This document shows positions 45,537 through 57,100 of a DNA stretch of 64,000 nucleotides, piece after piece. The notes under the pieces are model-generated. The model was not told the DNA's origin. It made no database searches and was given only the letters and a program-made list of their open reading frames with translations. Numbering within the stretch: the first letter of the stretch is position 1; each line of letters starts with the position of its first letter. A program made the position numbers and the translations under genes. Origin of the DNA: Flammeovirgaceae bacterium 311 (GTDB taxonomy: Bacteria > Bacteroidota > Bacteroidia > Cytophagales > Cyclobacteriaceae); contig CP004371.1 of assembly GCA_000597885.1 (NCBI GenBank), positions 6,584,501-6,648,500 of the forward strand, written 5' to 3'.

Positions 45537-46910
45537 ATGGCAGTTAGAAAAAAATCAAATCGAAAAACGTATCTCTATTTAGGTGGAGCACTTCTATTAT
45601 TAGTTGCCTTAGTAATGGTGGCCAGGGCAGCCGGCTGGATTGGCACTCCAGAGGGAGTAGAAGTAGAGCTTGCAGAGGTAGGACGACGGTCCATTGTGGA
45701 GAAAGTAGGTGCCAGCGGCATGATTCAGCCTGAAACTGAAGTAAAAATTAGCCCGGATGTTCCCGGTGAAATCACTGAGCTATATGTTGAAGAAGGGGAT
45801 TCAATCAAACCCGGACAGCTTTTACTAAAAATACGTCCTGATAACTTTCAGTCAGCCCTTTCCAGAACACAAGCCAATTTTAATGAGCGTAAGGCAAACC
45901 TGGCCTCTTCACAAAGCCGCATAACTCAGGCAGAGTCGCAGCTTGAGCAGGCCAGAAGCCAGTATGAGCGTAGCGAAAAGCTGCATAAGCAGGGTGTTAT
46001 CTCCGATGCTGATTTTGAACAGGCCCGTTTAAATTTCAGAGTAGCACAGCAGGATCTTGAATCTGCAAAACAAAATGTTCAGGCTGCCCGCTACCAGGTA
46101 GAAAGTGCCGGTGCCACAGTGCGTGAAGCCCAGGAAAACCTGAACCTTACCTCGGTATTTGCTCCTATGGGAGGTATTGTATCAAAGCTAGATGTAGAGA
46201 AAGGTGAGCGCGTGGTAGGAACCTCTCAAATGGCTGGTACAGAAATGCTGCGCATTGCAGATCTTGGCAGCATGGAAGTTCAGGTCGATGTAAATGAAAA
46301 CGACATCATTAGGGTAAACATTGGTGATACGGCTATTATTGATGTAGACGCTTATGCTTATCAAAATAAAAAGTTCAAAGGGGTAGTAACTGCTATAGCC
46401 AACACAGCTAATAACAAATTATCTCCCGATGCTGTAACAGAATTTCAGGTTAAAATAAGGATACTAAACTCATCCTATCAGGACCTGATTAACACCGGCA
46501 GAAGATCGGCTCCATTCCGGCCAGGCATGACAGCAAGCGTAGAAATCATTACCAACCGCAAAGACAATGTGCTTTCTGTACCGCTAGCAGCTGTAACAAC
46601 ACGCGAAGAAGGATCTCCTAAAACGACAGAGGGAGAAGATAATGCAGATGCAAATCCTAAAACTTTGCCTAAAACCACTGCCGAGATAAAAGAAGTAGTA
46701 TTTCTGGCCAATGAGGGTAAAGCAAAGAAAGTTGAAGTACAAACCGGTATTAGTGATTTTGAATTTATAGAAATTACTCAGGGTCTGGAGCCTGGGCAAA
46801 AAGTGGTAGCAGGTCCCTATGTTGTCGTTACCAAGCGCCTGAAAGATGGAGAAACAATCAGAGCTGCAGAAAAGAAAGAGGAGGATACTCAGGTAGCCTC
46901 AAATAAATAA
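45537..46910 (+). CDS. HlyD/MacA-type membrane-fusion (adaptor) protein
   Basis: The 457-residue adaptor has an N-terminal anchor helix (about residues 13-33), a lipoyl half-motif (SPDVPGEITELYVEEGDSIKPGQ) near 75, a long coiled-coil hairpin (about 105-205), and the second lipoyl half (TSVFAPMGGIVSKLDVEKGERV) near 205. A beta-barrel domain follows, with a membrane-proximal domain that carries a polar insert near residue 360. It would bridge the TolC-like channel to an inner-membrane pump. The expected MacB-like ABC permease is absent downstream, where a 1.27-kb non-coding stretch begins. Confidence 0.93.
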   Translation: MAVRKKSNRKTYLYLGGALLLLVALVMVARAAGWIGTPEGVEVELAEVGRRSIVEKVGASGMIQPETEVKISPDVPGEITELYVEEGDSIKPGQLLLKIRPDNFQSALSRTQANFNERKANLASSQSRITQAESQLEQARSQYERSEKLHKQGVISDADFEQARLNFRVAQQDLESAKQNVQAARYQVESAGATVREAQENLNLTSVFAPMGGIVSKLDVEKGERVVGTSQMAGTEMLRIADLGSMEVQVDVNENDIIRVNIGDTAIIDVDAYAYQNKKFKGVVTAIANTANNKLSPDAVTEFQVKIRILNSSYQDLINTGRRSAPFRPGMTASVEIITNRKDNVLSVPLAAVTTREEGSPKTTEGEDNADANPKTLPKTTAEIKEVVFLANEGKAKKVEVQTGISDFEFIEITQGLEPGQKVVAGPYVVVTKRLKDGETIRAAEKKEEDTQVASNK

Positions 46911-47214
46911 AATACTCGAATTAATAGCTTTGTAAGATAACATATGCCGGCAATTTTCTTAGGTGGGTTAATGCTTATTACGGGATGGGATATTGCTGCC
47001 ATACCCACTTTCATTTACAAGTCAATTTGAGTAGATCAGCAATGTGGGTTTTGCAAATATTTTAGACTTTTGTATGTTAAATATAGTTATGGCTTACTGG
47101 TGTTGATGATATGTAAGCCAACAGCTGTGCAAGTAAAAGCAATTGTCATTCATAGGAAGAGTCAATTTAGATCCACTAAAGTATTAAGTATATTGAAAAT
47201 TTGGTTCTGTACAT

Positions 47215-47253
47215 AAAAGAAGCCCAGCAATAATCATTAGCTGGGCTTCTTTT
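47215..47253. terminator. Perfect 14-base-stem terminator hairpin
   Basis: AAAAGAAGCCCAGC (47215-47228) and GCTGGGCTTCTTTT (47240-47253) are exact reverse complements around an 11-base loop, with A-rich and T-rich ends suiting termination on both strands. It lies 300 bases past the adaptor gene and just before the end of the minus-strand remnant. Confidence 0.88.
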
Positions 47254-47278
47254 ATTGTTTATATCTTAGCTCTTTAAC

Positions 47279-47515
47279 TCATGGAATTCTTAGGCTAAGA
47301 TTTACCTTCGCGAAAAGCGGGTTATCAATATCATCTTTCAAACGAAATGGCTCATCAGCCATGTGACTTCTGAAGAAATTATCATCGTGATTACTAAAAT
47401 AAAGGTTGTAGCACAGGCTTGCCTGTACCGAAAACAATAACGTGCGGGCAAAGCAAGGTGAAAAATATTCTAAATCTTAGTCCAGGTTTCTTAGGTTCGG
47501 GAACACCCATGCTGT
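47279..47515 (-). pseudogene. Frameshifted C-terminal remnant of an outer-membrane protein gene
   Basis: On the minus strand one frame reads MGVPEPKKPGLRFRIF from about 47510. Near 47460 the coherent coding pattern moves to another frame, which continues RTLLFSVQASLCYNLYFSNH and DEPFRLKDDIDNPLFAKVN and ends SLRIP before a TGA at 47279-47281. The second part looks like the last strands of a beta-barrel protein, but a stop codon precedes the first part and there is no room for a full gene. The change of frame plus missing 5' end suggests decay. The family is not identified. Confidence 0.45.
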
Positions 47516-48180
47516 TGTCTACCTAAACTGCAGGTTTATTCATACAGTAGCAGTTACTCTGAAAAATAAAACCAACTGCACAATACTTATGGACTAAAAT
47601 CTAAATATAGAATGAAGCCACAGGAGAGCTAGATCCCTGTGTTTATACAGCCAATATTAATTGCATGATGTGTTTATAAATCCACGGCTTAGCTAAAGGC
47701 TCCGACAAGTGTTTTAAAATATGCGTTCTAAAATTTAGCACATTCATTAAACATATCATCTAATGTGCTGTTAGGCTTTCAAAGATGATTTACCGTTATC
47801 ATCTATGTTATTTTCAAATTATGATATGATAAAAATTAGTTAATGTAGTTTTTATTGTAGTTAAATGTTATTACATTAGATGTTGTAACCGTTTAAAAAT
47901 CAATCCTCTATCTCCATTGCTTAGTGCATATTCAAAGTAAGAATTAAATACATTGGATAGCTCTCTAAGCGCAACTTTTATATATTTATTTATAGCAATT
48001 ACTGTTGTTAATTTTTTAATATGTAATAGTAATTTACTGTCAATTATATTTTAATATTTGGTCAAAGCTTCATGGGCTATGGCCATTAATTATTACTTGT
48101 CGAACATTATATGAAATGTTATGATATAGTATGTGCTGTCCTTTTCATGCCTTTACTGAAGTAACTATTCCGGATTTTTT

Positions 48181-51100
48181 ATGGAGCCCTCAAATTTTTT
48201 GAATTCATCTTTAACCCCTATCACTGCTAATCCGCTACACCCTGCGCAGCATGAGGTTTATTACGATCAGATACTTAATATAAATAGCTCCCACTATAAC
48301 CTAGGAGGTTATATTCTATTAAAGGGGCAGGTGCATACGGAAAAATTAAAGTCAGTACTTAAAACATTGCCAGAGATATTTGATGTACTAAGACTGAAGT
48401 TTGATTTTACTAATGAGGATCCTTGTTGTTCTTTTTTAGAGGAGCCTGAAGAGATTGTCCTTCAGGAATTAGATTTCAGAAATGAGGCTAAGCCAAAAGA
48501 ATGTGCTCTGGAATGGATGCAGACACAGTTTAATAAGACTTTTGATTTAAAGGGACAACTTTTTGAACATGCGCTGTTGACAATATCTGATGATGAACAC
48601 TGGCTGTATGGGCGCTATCATCATTTAATAACAGATGGGTATGGCTTTACCATCTGTTGCCAGTATATTGCCCAAGGCTACTCAAAACAGCTTAGTGCAG
48701 CAGCAGCAAAACAACACTACCACTCCTATGAAAAGGAGGTAATAAAAGCGATTGCCTATATAGACTCCGAATCTTATCAAAAGGATGCTTTATACTGGAG
48801 AACACAATTCAAAGAATTACCCGATCCTTTACTTAGAAAAAAAAACAAGCTGCAGCTGGCAGAAGTGGTCCAGAGCAAAACTAAAATTATAGGCATCACA
48901 GAGCATCAGGCGCAATTTTTAGAAGCCTTAATGTCAGTAACAGGTATAAGCCTGCAGCAGCTAACACTAGCTGCATTAAGCATTTATTTTGCTCGTACTG
49001 AAAACAGGAAGCAGATAATTTTTGGTGTTCCGGTTCATAACCGCAGAAACAAACTGCAGCGGGTTACCATGGGTATGTTTGCGGGAATGATTCCTTTTAA
49101 AGGGTTTTATGATGCCGAGCTATCACTGGCAGATTTTTTACAGAAATTTAAACTTCAGCAGCGAAATGATTACAGGCACCAAGGGTATCCCATCAGCCAT
49201 TTGAACAGAGAACTGAAATTGATGTCAACGGGCAGAAGCCAGATATTTGATGTAGCGGTTAACTATGCCCTTTTAGATTTTGAAATTGCATTTGACGGAC
49301 TTCAGGCAAAAACTTTTGATATGGCCAGCCAATCAGAAATGTACCCGTTACATTTCTGGTGGAGGGACTACGGCAAACAGCAAGCATTACAGTTACGAAT
49401 TGATTACCAGCTGGCTTATTTCTCCGAAGAAGAAATTGAGCAGCTCGGCCGGCGCCTGCTTTTTTTGCTGGAGCAGTTTCCTGCTGCCCTTGATAAGCGG
49501 GTGGGTGATATTCGGCTTGTAACTGATCAGGAGCAACAGTATCTGCTGGAACTTTCAAATCATGCAACAACAACTTTTCCTGAAAATAAAACACTGGTAA
49601 CTCTCTTTGAAGAGCAACTCAAACAAAATCCTGATGCCACGGCAGTGGTCTTCAAAGATGAGCGGCTTACTTATAGGGAGCTTAACAATAGCTCTAACCA
49701 GCTGGCCCATTACCTGCAGCAGAATGGGATTAAAGAAGAAAGTCTGTTACCCCTGTGCGTTGACAGATCTTTAGAAATGATCATCGGGTTGTTAGGAATT
49801 CTTAAAGCAGGTGCGGCCTATGTGCCCATAGATCCGGCTTATCCGAAAGAAAGAATTCAGTATATGCTCCGGGATACCGGGGCTACCCTTGTGCTATGCA
49901 CAGCTGCTACCCTGGAGCTTTTTACAGATGCTGAAGACCAGACGTTGGTGCTCCTAGATGAGGACTGGCATAAAATAGCAGCAGAATCTGCAGAAAAGCC
50001 TGTTAACGACTTGCAACCCACCAATCTTGCCTACGTGATTTATACTTCAGGCACAAGCGGTAAGCCCAAAGGAGTACTGGTGGAGCATCGTAGCGTAGTA
50101 AACCTTATTCATCATCAGACTAGAGTATTTGGTATAGGTAAAGATGAAAAGATACTGCAGCTTTCCAACTATGCTTTTGATGCTTCCATAGAACAAATCT
50201 TTCTGGCCCTTTGCAATGGAGCAAGCCTGGTGGTACTGCCTAAAGAAACAATGCTGGATCCTGATAAGCTGGTACGATTAATCAGCGAACAGGAGATTAC
50301 TCATTTGCATGCTACGCCTTCTTTTTTAAAGCAGCTTTCACCCGGGAGATACAAGCAATTAAAAAGGGTAATTGCTGGGGGAGAGGCTTGTCCGGAAAGT
50401 TTGGCTACTGCCTGGGAAGACTATGTACAGTTTTATAATGAGTATGGTCCTACAGAAACCACTATAACAGCAACAGAATATACCTGGTCTTCTGAATGTT
50501 TAGGGAGTGAAAAAATGGTCCCCATTGGCAGACCAGTGGCTAATACTAGCGTTTATGTGGTAGACTCCGAAGGTAGGCTGGTGCCAAAAGGTGCTTCGGG
50601 AGAATTATTCATTGGTGGGGTGCAGGTGGCAAGAGGTTACCTCAACAGGCCTGATTTAACTGCAGAAAAGTTCGTTGACAATAAATTTTCTAATGACAGG
50701 GAGGAAAGGCTCTATAAAACCGGCGACCTGGTAAGGTGGCAGCCCGATGGTAACCTGGTTTACCTGGGCCGTCTGGATGACCAGGTTAAAATTAGGGGTT
50801 ACCGCATAGAAATCGGTGAGGTGGAAAGCGTACTCAACCAGTGCAGCGGTGTAAAAGAGGCTGTTGTTCTGGCAAAGACAGATGCCTCCGGCAATAATCG
50901 TTTACTGGGCTATGTAGTACCCGAACAAGCTTTCGACAGAGACGCTATCCTCAGCCAGATAAAGCAGGTGCTTCCGGAGTATATGGTTCCATCTTTGATC
51001 ATAGAAACCAAAGAAATACCCCTGACCTGGAATGGAAAAGTAAATAAAAAAGCCCTCCCTGAAGATATTGACAGCATAGACCTTAAGAACCGCTATGTTG

Positions 51101-54100
51101 CCCCCCGTAATGGGACAGAGGAGCAATTAGTATTAATTTGGCAGGAGCTGCTTGGGCTTGACCGAATTGGGGTGGAAGATAACTTCTTTGAGCTGGGGGG
51201 GCATTCGCTTTTAGCAACCCGCCTGCTGTCTGTGCTTCGTAAAACATTTCAGCTGGAACTGCAGGTGAAAGATATATTTTCCCATCCTACAATTGCCAGC
51301 CTGGCAGGGGAATTACTAGCAAAAGGTAAGGGAAATGTATTGCCTTCAATTGTTCCTGCTAACAGATCAGGCAGGCTGCCGCTATCTTTCTCCCAGGAAC
51401 GTCTGTGGTTCATAGATCAGCTACAGGGTAGTAGTCATTATCACCTTCCTGCAGTTTTCCGACTCCGGGGCAATCTTAATAAAGAAGCGCTTTCTGCTGC
51501 TTTCCGCCAGATAATCCGTCGGCATGAGGTGCTCCGCACTGTAATCCGGCAGGAAGAAGGAAAGGGATACCAGCTGGTACTGGATACAGAATGGGAGTTA
51601 ACCAGCAGGGATGGTAGCTCATTTGCAGATACAACTGCATTGCATCATTTTATTCAATCATATATTCAGGCGCCATTTAACTTAAGCAAGGATTGTATGC
51701 TGCGGGCAGTGCTGGTGGAGCATTCGGAGCAGGAGCATCTGCTGGTGGTAGTGCTTCACCACATAGCTTCAGATGGTTGGTCTGTTCCCATTCTCGCCCG
51801 TGAACTGGCACGTCTTTATCAAACCGGGGGCGGTGTTACGGCCGCTGGTTTGTCACCTTTAGCTATTCAGTATGGCGACTATGCGTTGTGGCAGCGCAAA
51901 CATCTGCAAGATTTGCAGGATGAACAGCTTGCTTACTGGAAGCAAAAGCTGAACGGACTTGATGCATTAGAGCTTCCTACAGACTATGCTCGGCCGGCAG
52001 TAAAAAGCAATGCTGGTGGTATGATCACATTGAAGCTGGACCGGAAGTTGGTGCAGGAGCTGGAGACATTCTCCAGGAAGGAGGAGGTTACACTGTTTAT
52101 GAACCTGCTGGCAGCCTTTAAGGTGCTGCTGTATCGCTACAGCGGACAGGAAGATATTTGTGTGGGCAGTCCTATAGCAGGCCGTAGACTTCCCGAATTA
52201 GAGACGATGATTGGCTTTTTTGTAAATAGTCTTGCATTACGAACACAAATAAAACCCGATCAGAATTATCGCTCCCTGCTACAGGAGGTAAAAGCCACTA
52301 CACTGGAGGCCTATGAGCACCAGGATGTTCCCTTTGAGAAGGTGGTAGAAGCAATGGGCGTGATCAGGGATATGAGTCGTAGTCCCCTGTTTCAGGTAAT
52401 GTTCTCAATGCAGAATACCCCTGCAGAGCCATTCCTTCAACTGGGAGATCTTAGCTGCACTTGGGAGCCAATAGAGAGCCATACTGCCAAATTCGATCTA
52501 AGCGTTAACGCAGTAGTTGATAAGGATGAAATAGTAATAAGTGCAGAATTCAGCAAAGACCTTTTCTCAGCTACAACCGTAGCGCGTATGCTGGGTCATT
52601 ACCAGTTGCTTTTATCTCAGCTGCTACAGAATCCACATTCAGCTGTATCCCAGCCCGAGCTGGTAACCCATCAGGAGAAGCATCAGCTCATTGAAGAATT
52701 TAACGCTACAGCAGCAGCCTATCCTTCAGACAAGACATTGGTGGAGCTGTTTGCAGCCCAGGCAGCAGGCACACCAGAAGCAGTAGCAGTGGTAGATGCA
52801 TCAGCCTCACTGACCTACAAAGAGCTGGATGAACGCAGCAACCAGTTAGCCCACTACCTTATCAGCAAGGGTGTAACAGCAGAAACACTGGTGCCCCTGT
52901 GCCTGGAGCGGAGCATCAATTTAGTAGTAGCCCAGCTGGGGGTGCTCAAAGCAGGCGGAGCCTATGTACCCATAGATCCTTCTTACCCACAGCAGCGGAT
53001 CCAGTATATGTTAGAAGACACAGCAGCATCTATAGTGCTAAGCAGCAGTGCTTACCGGGAGCTGCTGGGAGAAAGAGCAGAAGCCATTCTTTTAGACAGC
53101 CAGAGGGAGGAGATAGCTAAAGAATCTGCAGCCAGTCCAGCTGTAGCGCTTGATCCCTCTAAGCTTGCTTATGTGATCTACACCTCTGGATCTACGGGTA
53201 AACCAAAAGGAGTGCTGGTGGAGCACCGTGGGGTGGTGAACCTTTGCTCCTGGCACATCAGGGAATATGGGCTTTCAACAGAATCAAGATCCACTATGAT
53301 GGCAGGAGTAGGCTTTGATGCTTCCGTGTGGGAAGTATGGCCGGTGCTGCTTTCAGGAGCAGGTCTTTATGTAGTGAAGGATGAGCAGCGCCTGCAGGCA
53401 GAGGAGCTTTTAGGCTTCTACAGCCAGCGAGCCATCACCCACAGCTTTGTACCCACTGCCCTTGTAGAGGGGCTGCTAAAGCTGGAACAGCCAAAGGAGC
53501 TGAAACTACAGTGGGTACTCACAGGCGGAGACCAGCTGCGGGAGGTATCCACAGCTCATCTGCCCTGGAAGCTGGTGAACCACTACGGACCAACAGAGAA
53601 CACAGTAGTAGCATCAGCTTATACCCTGAAAGCTACAGAAGAAGGCTTACCACCTATAGGCAAGCCCATCAGCAACACCAGGGCCTATGTGCTGGACAAG
53701 CAGGGCAGGCTGGTGCCAGAAGGTGTAGCCGGGGAGCTGTGCATAGGAGGTGTACAGGTAGCAAGAGGCTACCTGTACAGAGAGGAGTTAACAGCAGAGA
53801 AGTTTGTCAGAGATCCTTTCTCATCTGATGAAGAATCCAGGATGTACAGAACAGGCGACCTGGTCAGGTGGCGGGGAGATGGAGAGCTGGAGTACCTGGG
53901 CAGGATAGATGACCAGGTGAAGATCAGGGGCTACAGGATAGAGCTGGGCGAGGTAGAGAGTGTGCTGCGCCAGTGCAGCGGTATCAAGCAGGCAGTGGTG
54001 CTGGCAAAGCAGGATGCAGGGGGCAACAAGCGTCTGATCGGCTATGCAGTAGCAGCAGGAGCATCAGCCATAGATAAGGCAGCCATCGCAGAAGAGATGA

Positions 54101-57100
54101 AGCAAAGGCTGCCAGAGTACATGGTGCCAGCCATTCTGGTAGAGGTAGAGGAGATCCCTCTCACTGCCAATGGCAAGGTAGACAGAAAGGCCCTGCTGCA
54201 GCTAGACACTTCAGAAGCACTTACTTCTTCCTATGTAGCCCCCAGCACAGCAATAGAAGAAAAGCTTGCTCGGATATGGCAGGAGCTGCTGGGGGTAGAA
54301 AAGGTAGGGGTGGAAGATAACTTCTTTGAGCTGGGAGGAGATTCCATCATCACCATACAGCTGGTGAGCAGGGCCAGGAGAGCAGGATTCTCTTTCCAGC
54401 CCCGCGATGTGTTCGAGCACCAGACCATAGCCTCTCTTGCAGGGGTAGTAGCTAAAGAAGCAGTCATTGACGCAGAGCAGGGAGAACTAAGTGGAGAGGC
54501 AGGCTTACTGCCCATCCAGCAGTGGTTCTTCGAGCAGGACTATGCGCAGCCTAACCACTTTAATCAGTCTCTCCTGCTCAAGGTAAGCAAAGAAGTAACT
54601 GAAGAAGCACTGGATAGAGCAGTGAAAGCCCTGGTGGCCCGTCATGATGCCCTTCGTTTCACTTACAGCAAAGAAGCAGGCGCATGGCAGCAGGCATATG
54701 GAGCAAAAGAAGGAGCACTGATCGTAGAAGATCTTTCTGCTGTTAACGCACAGGAGCTTGGTAGCAGGATAGAAGAGCAGTGCGAGGAGTACCAGCAGCG
54801 CCTGGACCTGGAGCAGGGAGAGCTCTACAGGATGGTGCTGCTGAAAACACCACAGCAGCAGGAGGCAAACAGATTATTCCTGGTGATCCACCACATAGCC
54901 GTAGACGGAGTAAGTTGGAGGATCCTGTTGGAAGAGCTGGAGCAGAGCCTGCAGGCCATCAGCCAGAACAAAGCAGTAGCACTGGGCGCAAAGAGCAGCT
55001 CCTACCGCCAGTGGCAGGGGGCTCTGCAGGAGTATGCTAAGACGAAAGCCATACGCCAGCAGGACTATTGGCAGAAAGTAGCTAAAGCAGCCTTCATCCT
55101 TCCTGTAGATAAAGAAGCAGGAGCTTCTTTTGTGGAGGACCAGAGAACAGTAAAAGTAGCACTGGATGCAGAGCTTACCCAGGCCCTGTTAACAGAGGTA
55201 AATAAGGCATACAACACGCAGATCAATGATATCTTACTGGCAGCCCTTGCCCGCACCCTTGGCAGCTGGAGCAGCCAGCAGCAGGTGGTGATCGGGCTGG
55301 AGGGCCATGGCAGGGAAGATATCTCTTCGAAGCTGGACATCAGCCGGACCATTGGCTGGTTCACCAATCTATACCCGGTGCTGCTCTCGCTCAAAGGAGC
55401 GGAAGAGGCATCAGATGTGATACAGACGGTGAAGGAGCAGTTGCGGCAGGTGCCTGACAAAGGCCTTGGCTGGGGAGCACTGCGCTACCTGCACCCAGAG
55501 CAGCAGGTGCGGGAAAGCCTCTCCACAGCAAATACATTCCAGCTTACCTTCAACTACCTCGGGCAGCTGGATAATGTAATCAGTGCCAGCCAGTGGTTTT
55601 CCGGTGCGCAGGAATCAGCAGGTTCTTCCATTGGAAAATATAATAAGCGATCTACAAGTCTTGATATCACTGCTTCCATAACCGAAGGTCAGCTGGTGCT
55701 TAACTGGCGCTATGGAGGTAAGCATTACCAGGAAGCTACTATAACAACTTTGGCAGCTGATTTCTTAGATTGTCTTGAAAATTTAATCCGCCATTGCCAG
55801 GGAAAAACAGTTCCTCAGGCTACTCCTTCAGATTATGGTCTGACTGGGAAAGTGGAGTATCGGGAACTGGAAGCATTTCTGGCAACAGAGCAATATGGTA
55901 AACCACTCCGGGAGCAGATCAGTACACTCTATGGATTAACCCCAATGCAGCAGGGGCTGTTGTTTCATGGCCTGTATGATAAAACTTCACCTGCCTACAT
56001 AGAGCAACTTAATTGCAGGCTTACAGGAGTAGATGTTGATGCATTCCGGAAGAGCTGGGAATATATTATTCAGCAACACAGCATCCTTAGGAGCTCCTTC
56101 CATCAGAACCTGAGTATACCTGTACAGTGTGTTCATCATTCGGTGGAGCTACCTTTTGAGCTGCTTGATTTCAGGAATGCATCGGAAGAGGAGCAAAAAG
56201 AGCAGTTGTCAGCTTTTATGGAGGCAGACGCAAAGAAGGGCTTTGACTTCAGCCAGGCGCCGCTGCTGCGGCTCAGCCTCTTCAGGTTATCAGAAGATAG
56301 CTTTCAGATGGTCTGGACGCACCACCACCTGTTGCTGGATGGCTGGTCAATGCCGGTACTGATGCAGGAGCTGCTAAACACCTACGAGCGCCTTAGCAAA
56401 GGGGAGCAACTGCCACAGGTAGAAGAAGACCGCTATGAAGACTTCATCCGCTACCTGGACAAAAAAGATCCGCAGCAGGCAGAAGTGTTCTGGAGAGAAT
56501 ACCTGCAGGGAGTAGAAGAACCAAGTTTACTTCCTTTTGTAGACAGCAGAAGGGACCGCACCAAAGGCGGGGCCAAGTATGCACATGTACACCTTCAGCC
56601 CGGGGAAGAAGATCAGCAGCAGCTGCAGCAGTATGTGCAGGAGAATCGCCTGACGATGAACACACTGGTGCAGGGCGTATGGGTATACCTGCTCTCTTCC
56701 TATACAGGACAGGCAGATGCTGTCTTTGGCGTAACGGTAGCAGGCAGGCCAACAGAATTAGAAGGATCAGAAACAAGAGTAGGACTCTACATCAACACCC
56801 TTCCACTACACGCACATGTTGCAGCAGAGCAGCCGGTAAGGGAGTGGCTGCTGGCCCTTCAGCAGGGGCATAGTGCAGCAAGAGAGCATTCCCACACCGC
56901 CCTTTCTGCTATTCAGCAGTGGCAGGGAGTAAAGGGAGATCTCTTCGACAGCCTGCTGGTATTCGAGAACTATCCTATGGGAGAGGTATTCTCTCGCAGC
57001 TGGAGCCTTCAGGTAGAGGGTCTTCATATGGAAGAACATACCAACTACCCGTTGTCGATCATTGCCAAGGGGTCCAGGCAACTTTCGATTGAATTCAGTT

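Larger units (their letters stand above)
46911..48180. other. Low-GC intergenic region upstream of the NRPS genes
   Basis: This is 1270 bases without an intact gene and markedly AT-richer than its flanks, especially after 47640. It holds the 47215-47253 terminator hairpin and the broken gene remnant at 47279-47515. A weak inverted repeat (AGATGAT at 47783-47789, ATCATCT at 47798-47804) is also present. The right half must contain the NRPS promoter; I found near matches but no exact TAnnTTTG box with proper spacing. No transposase fragment or direct-repeat target site was recognised. Confidence 0.6.

Noticed and set aside
46943-47029. 28-residue frame after the adaptor gene
   Set aside because: Too short and without signal or family features; it lies in non-coding sequence.
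46911-48180. Transposon or integrase remnant at the NRPS border
   Set aside because: I looked for terminal inverted repeats, target duplications and transposase-like frames on both strands and found none.
53511-53828. 105-residue plus-strand frame, repeated at 58062-58379
   Set aside because: It is out of frame within the A2 and A3 domains and recurs only because the NRPS sequence itself is duplicated.
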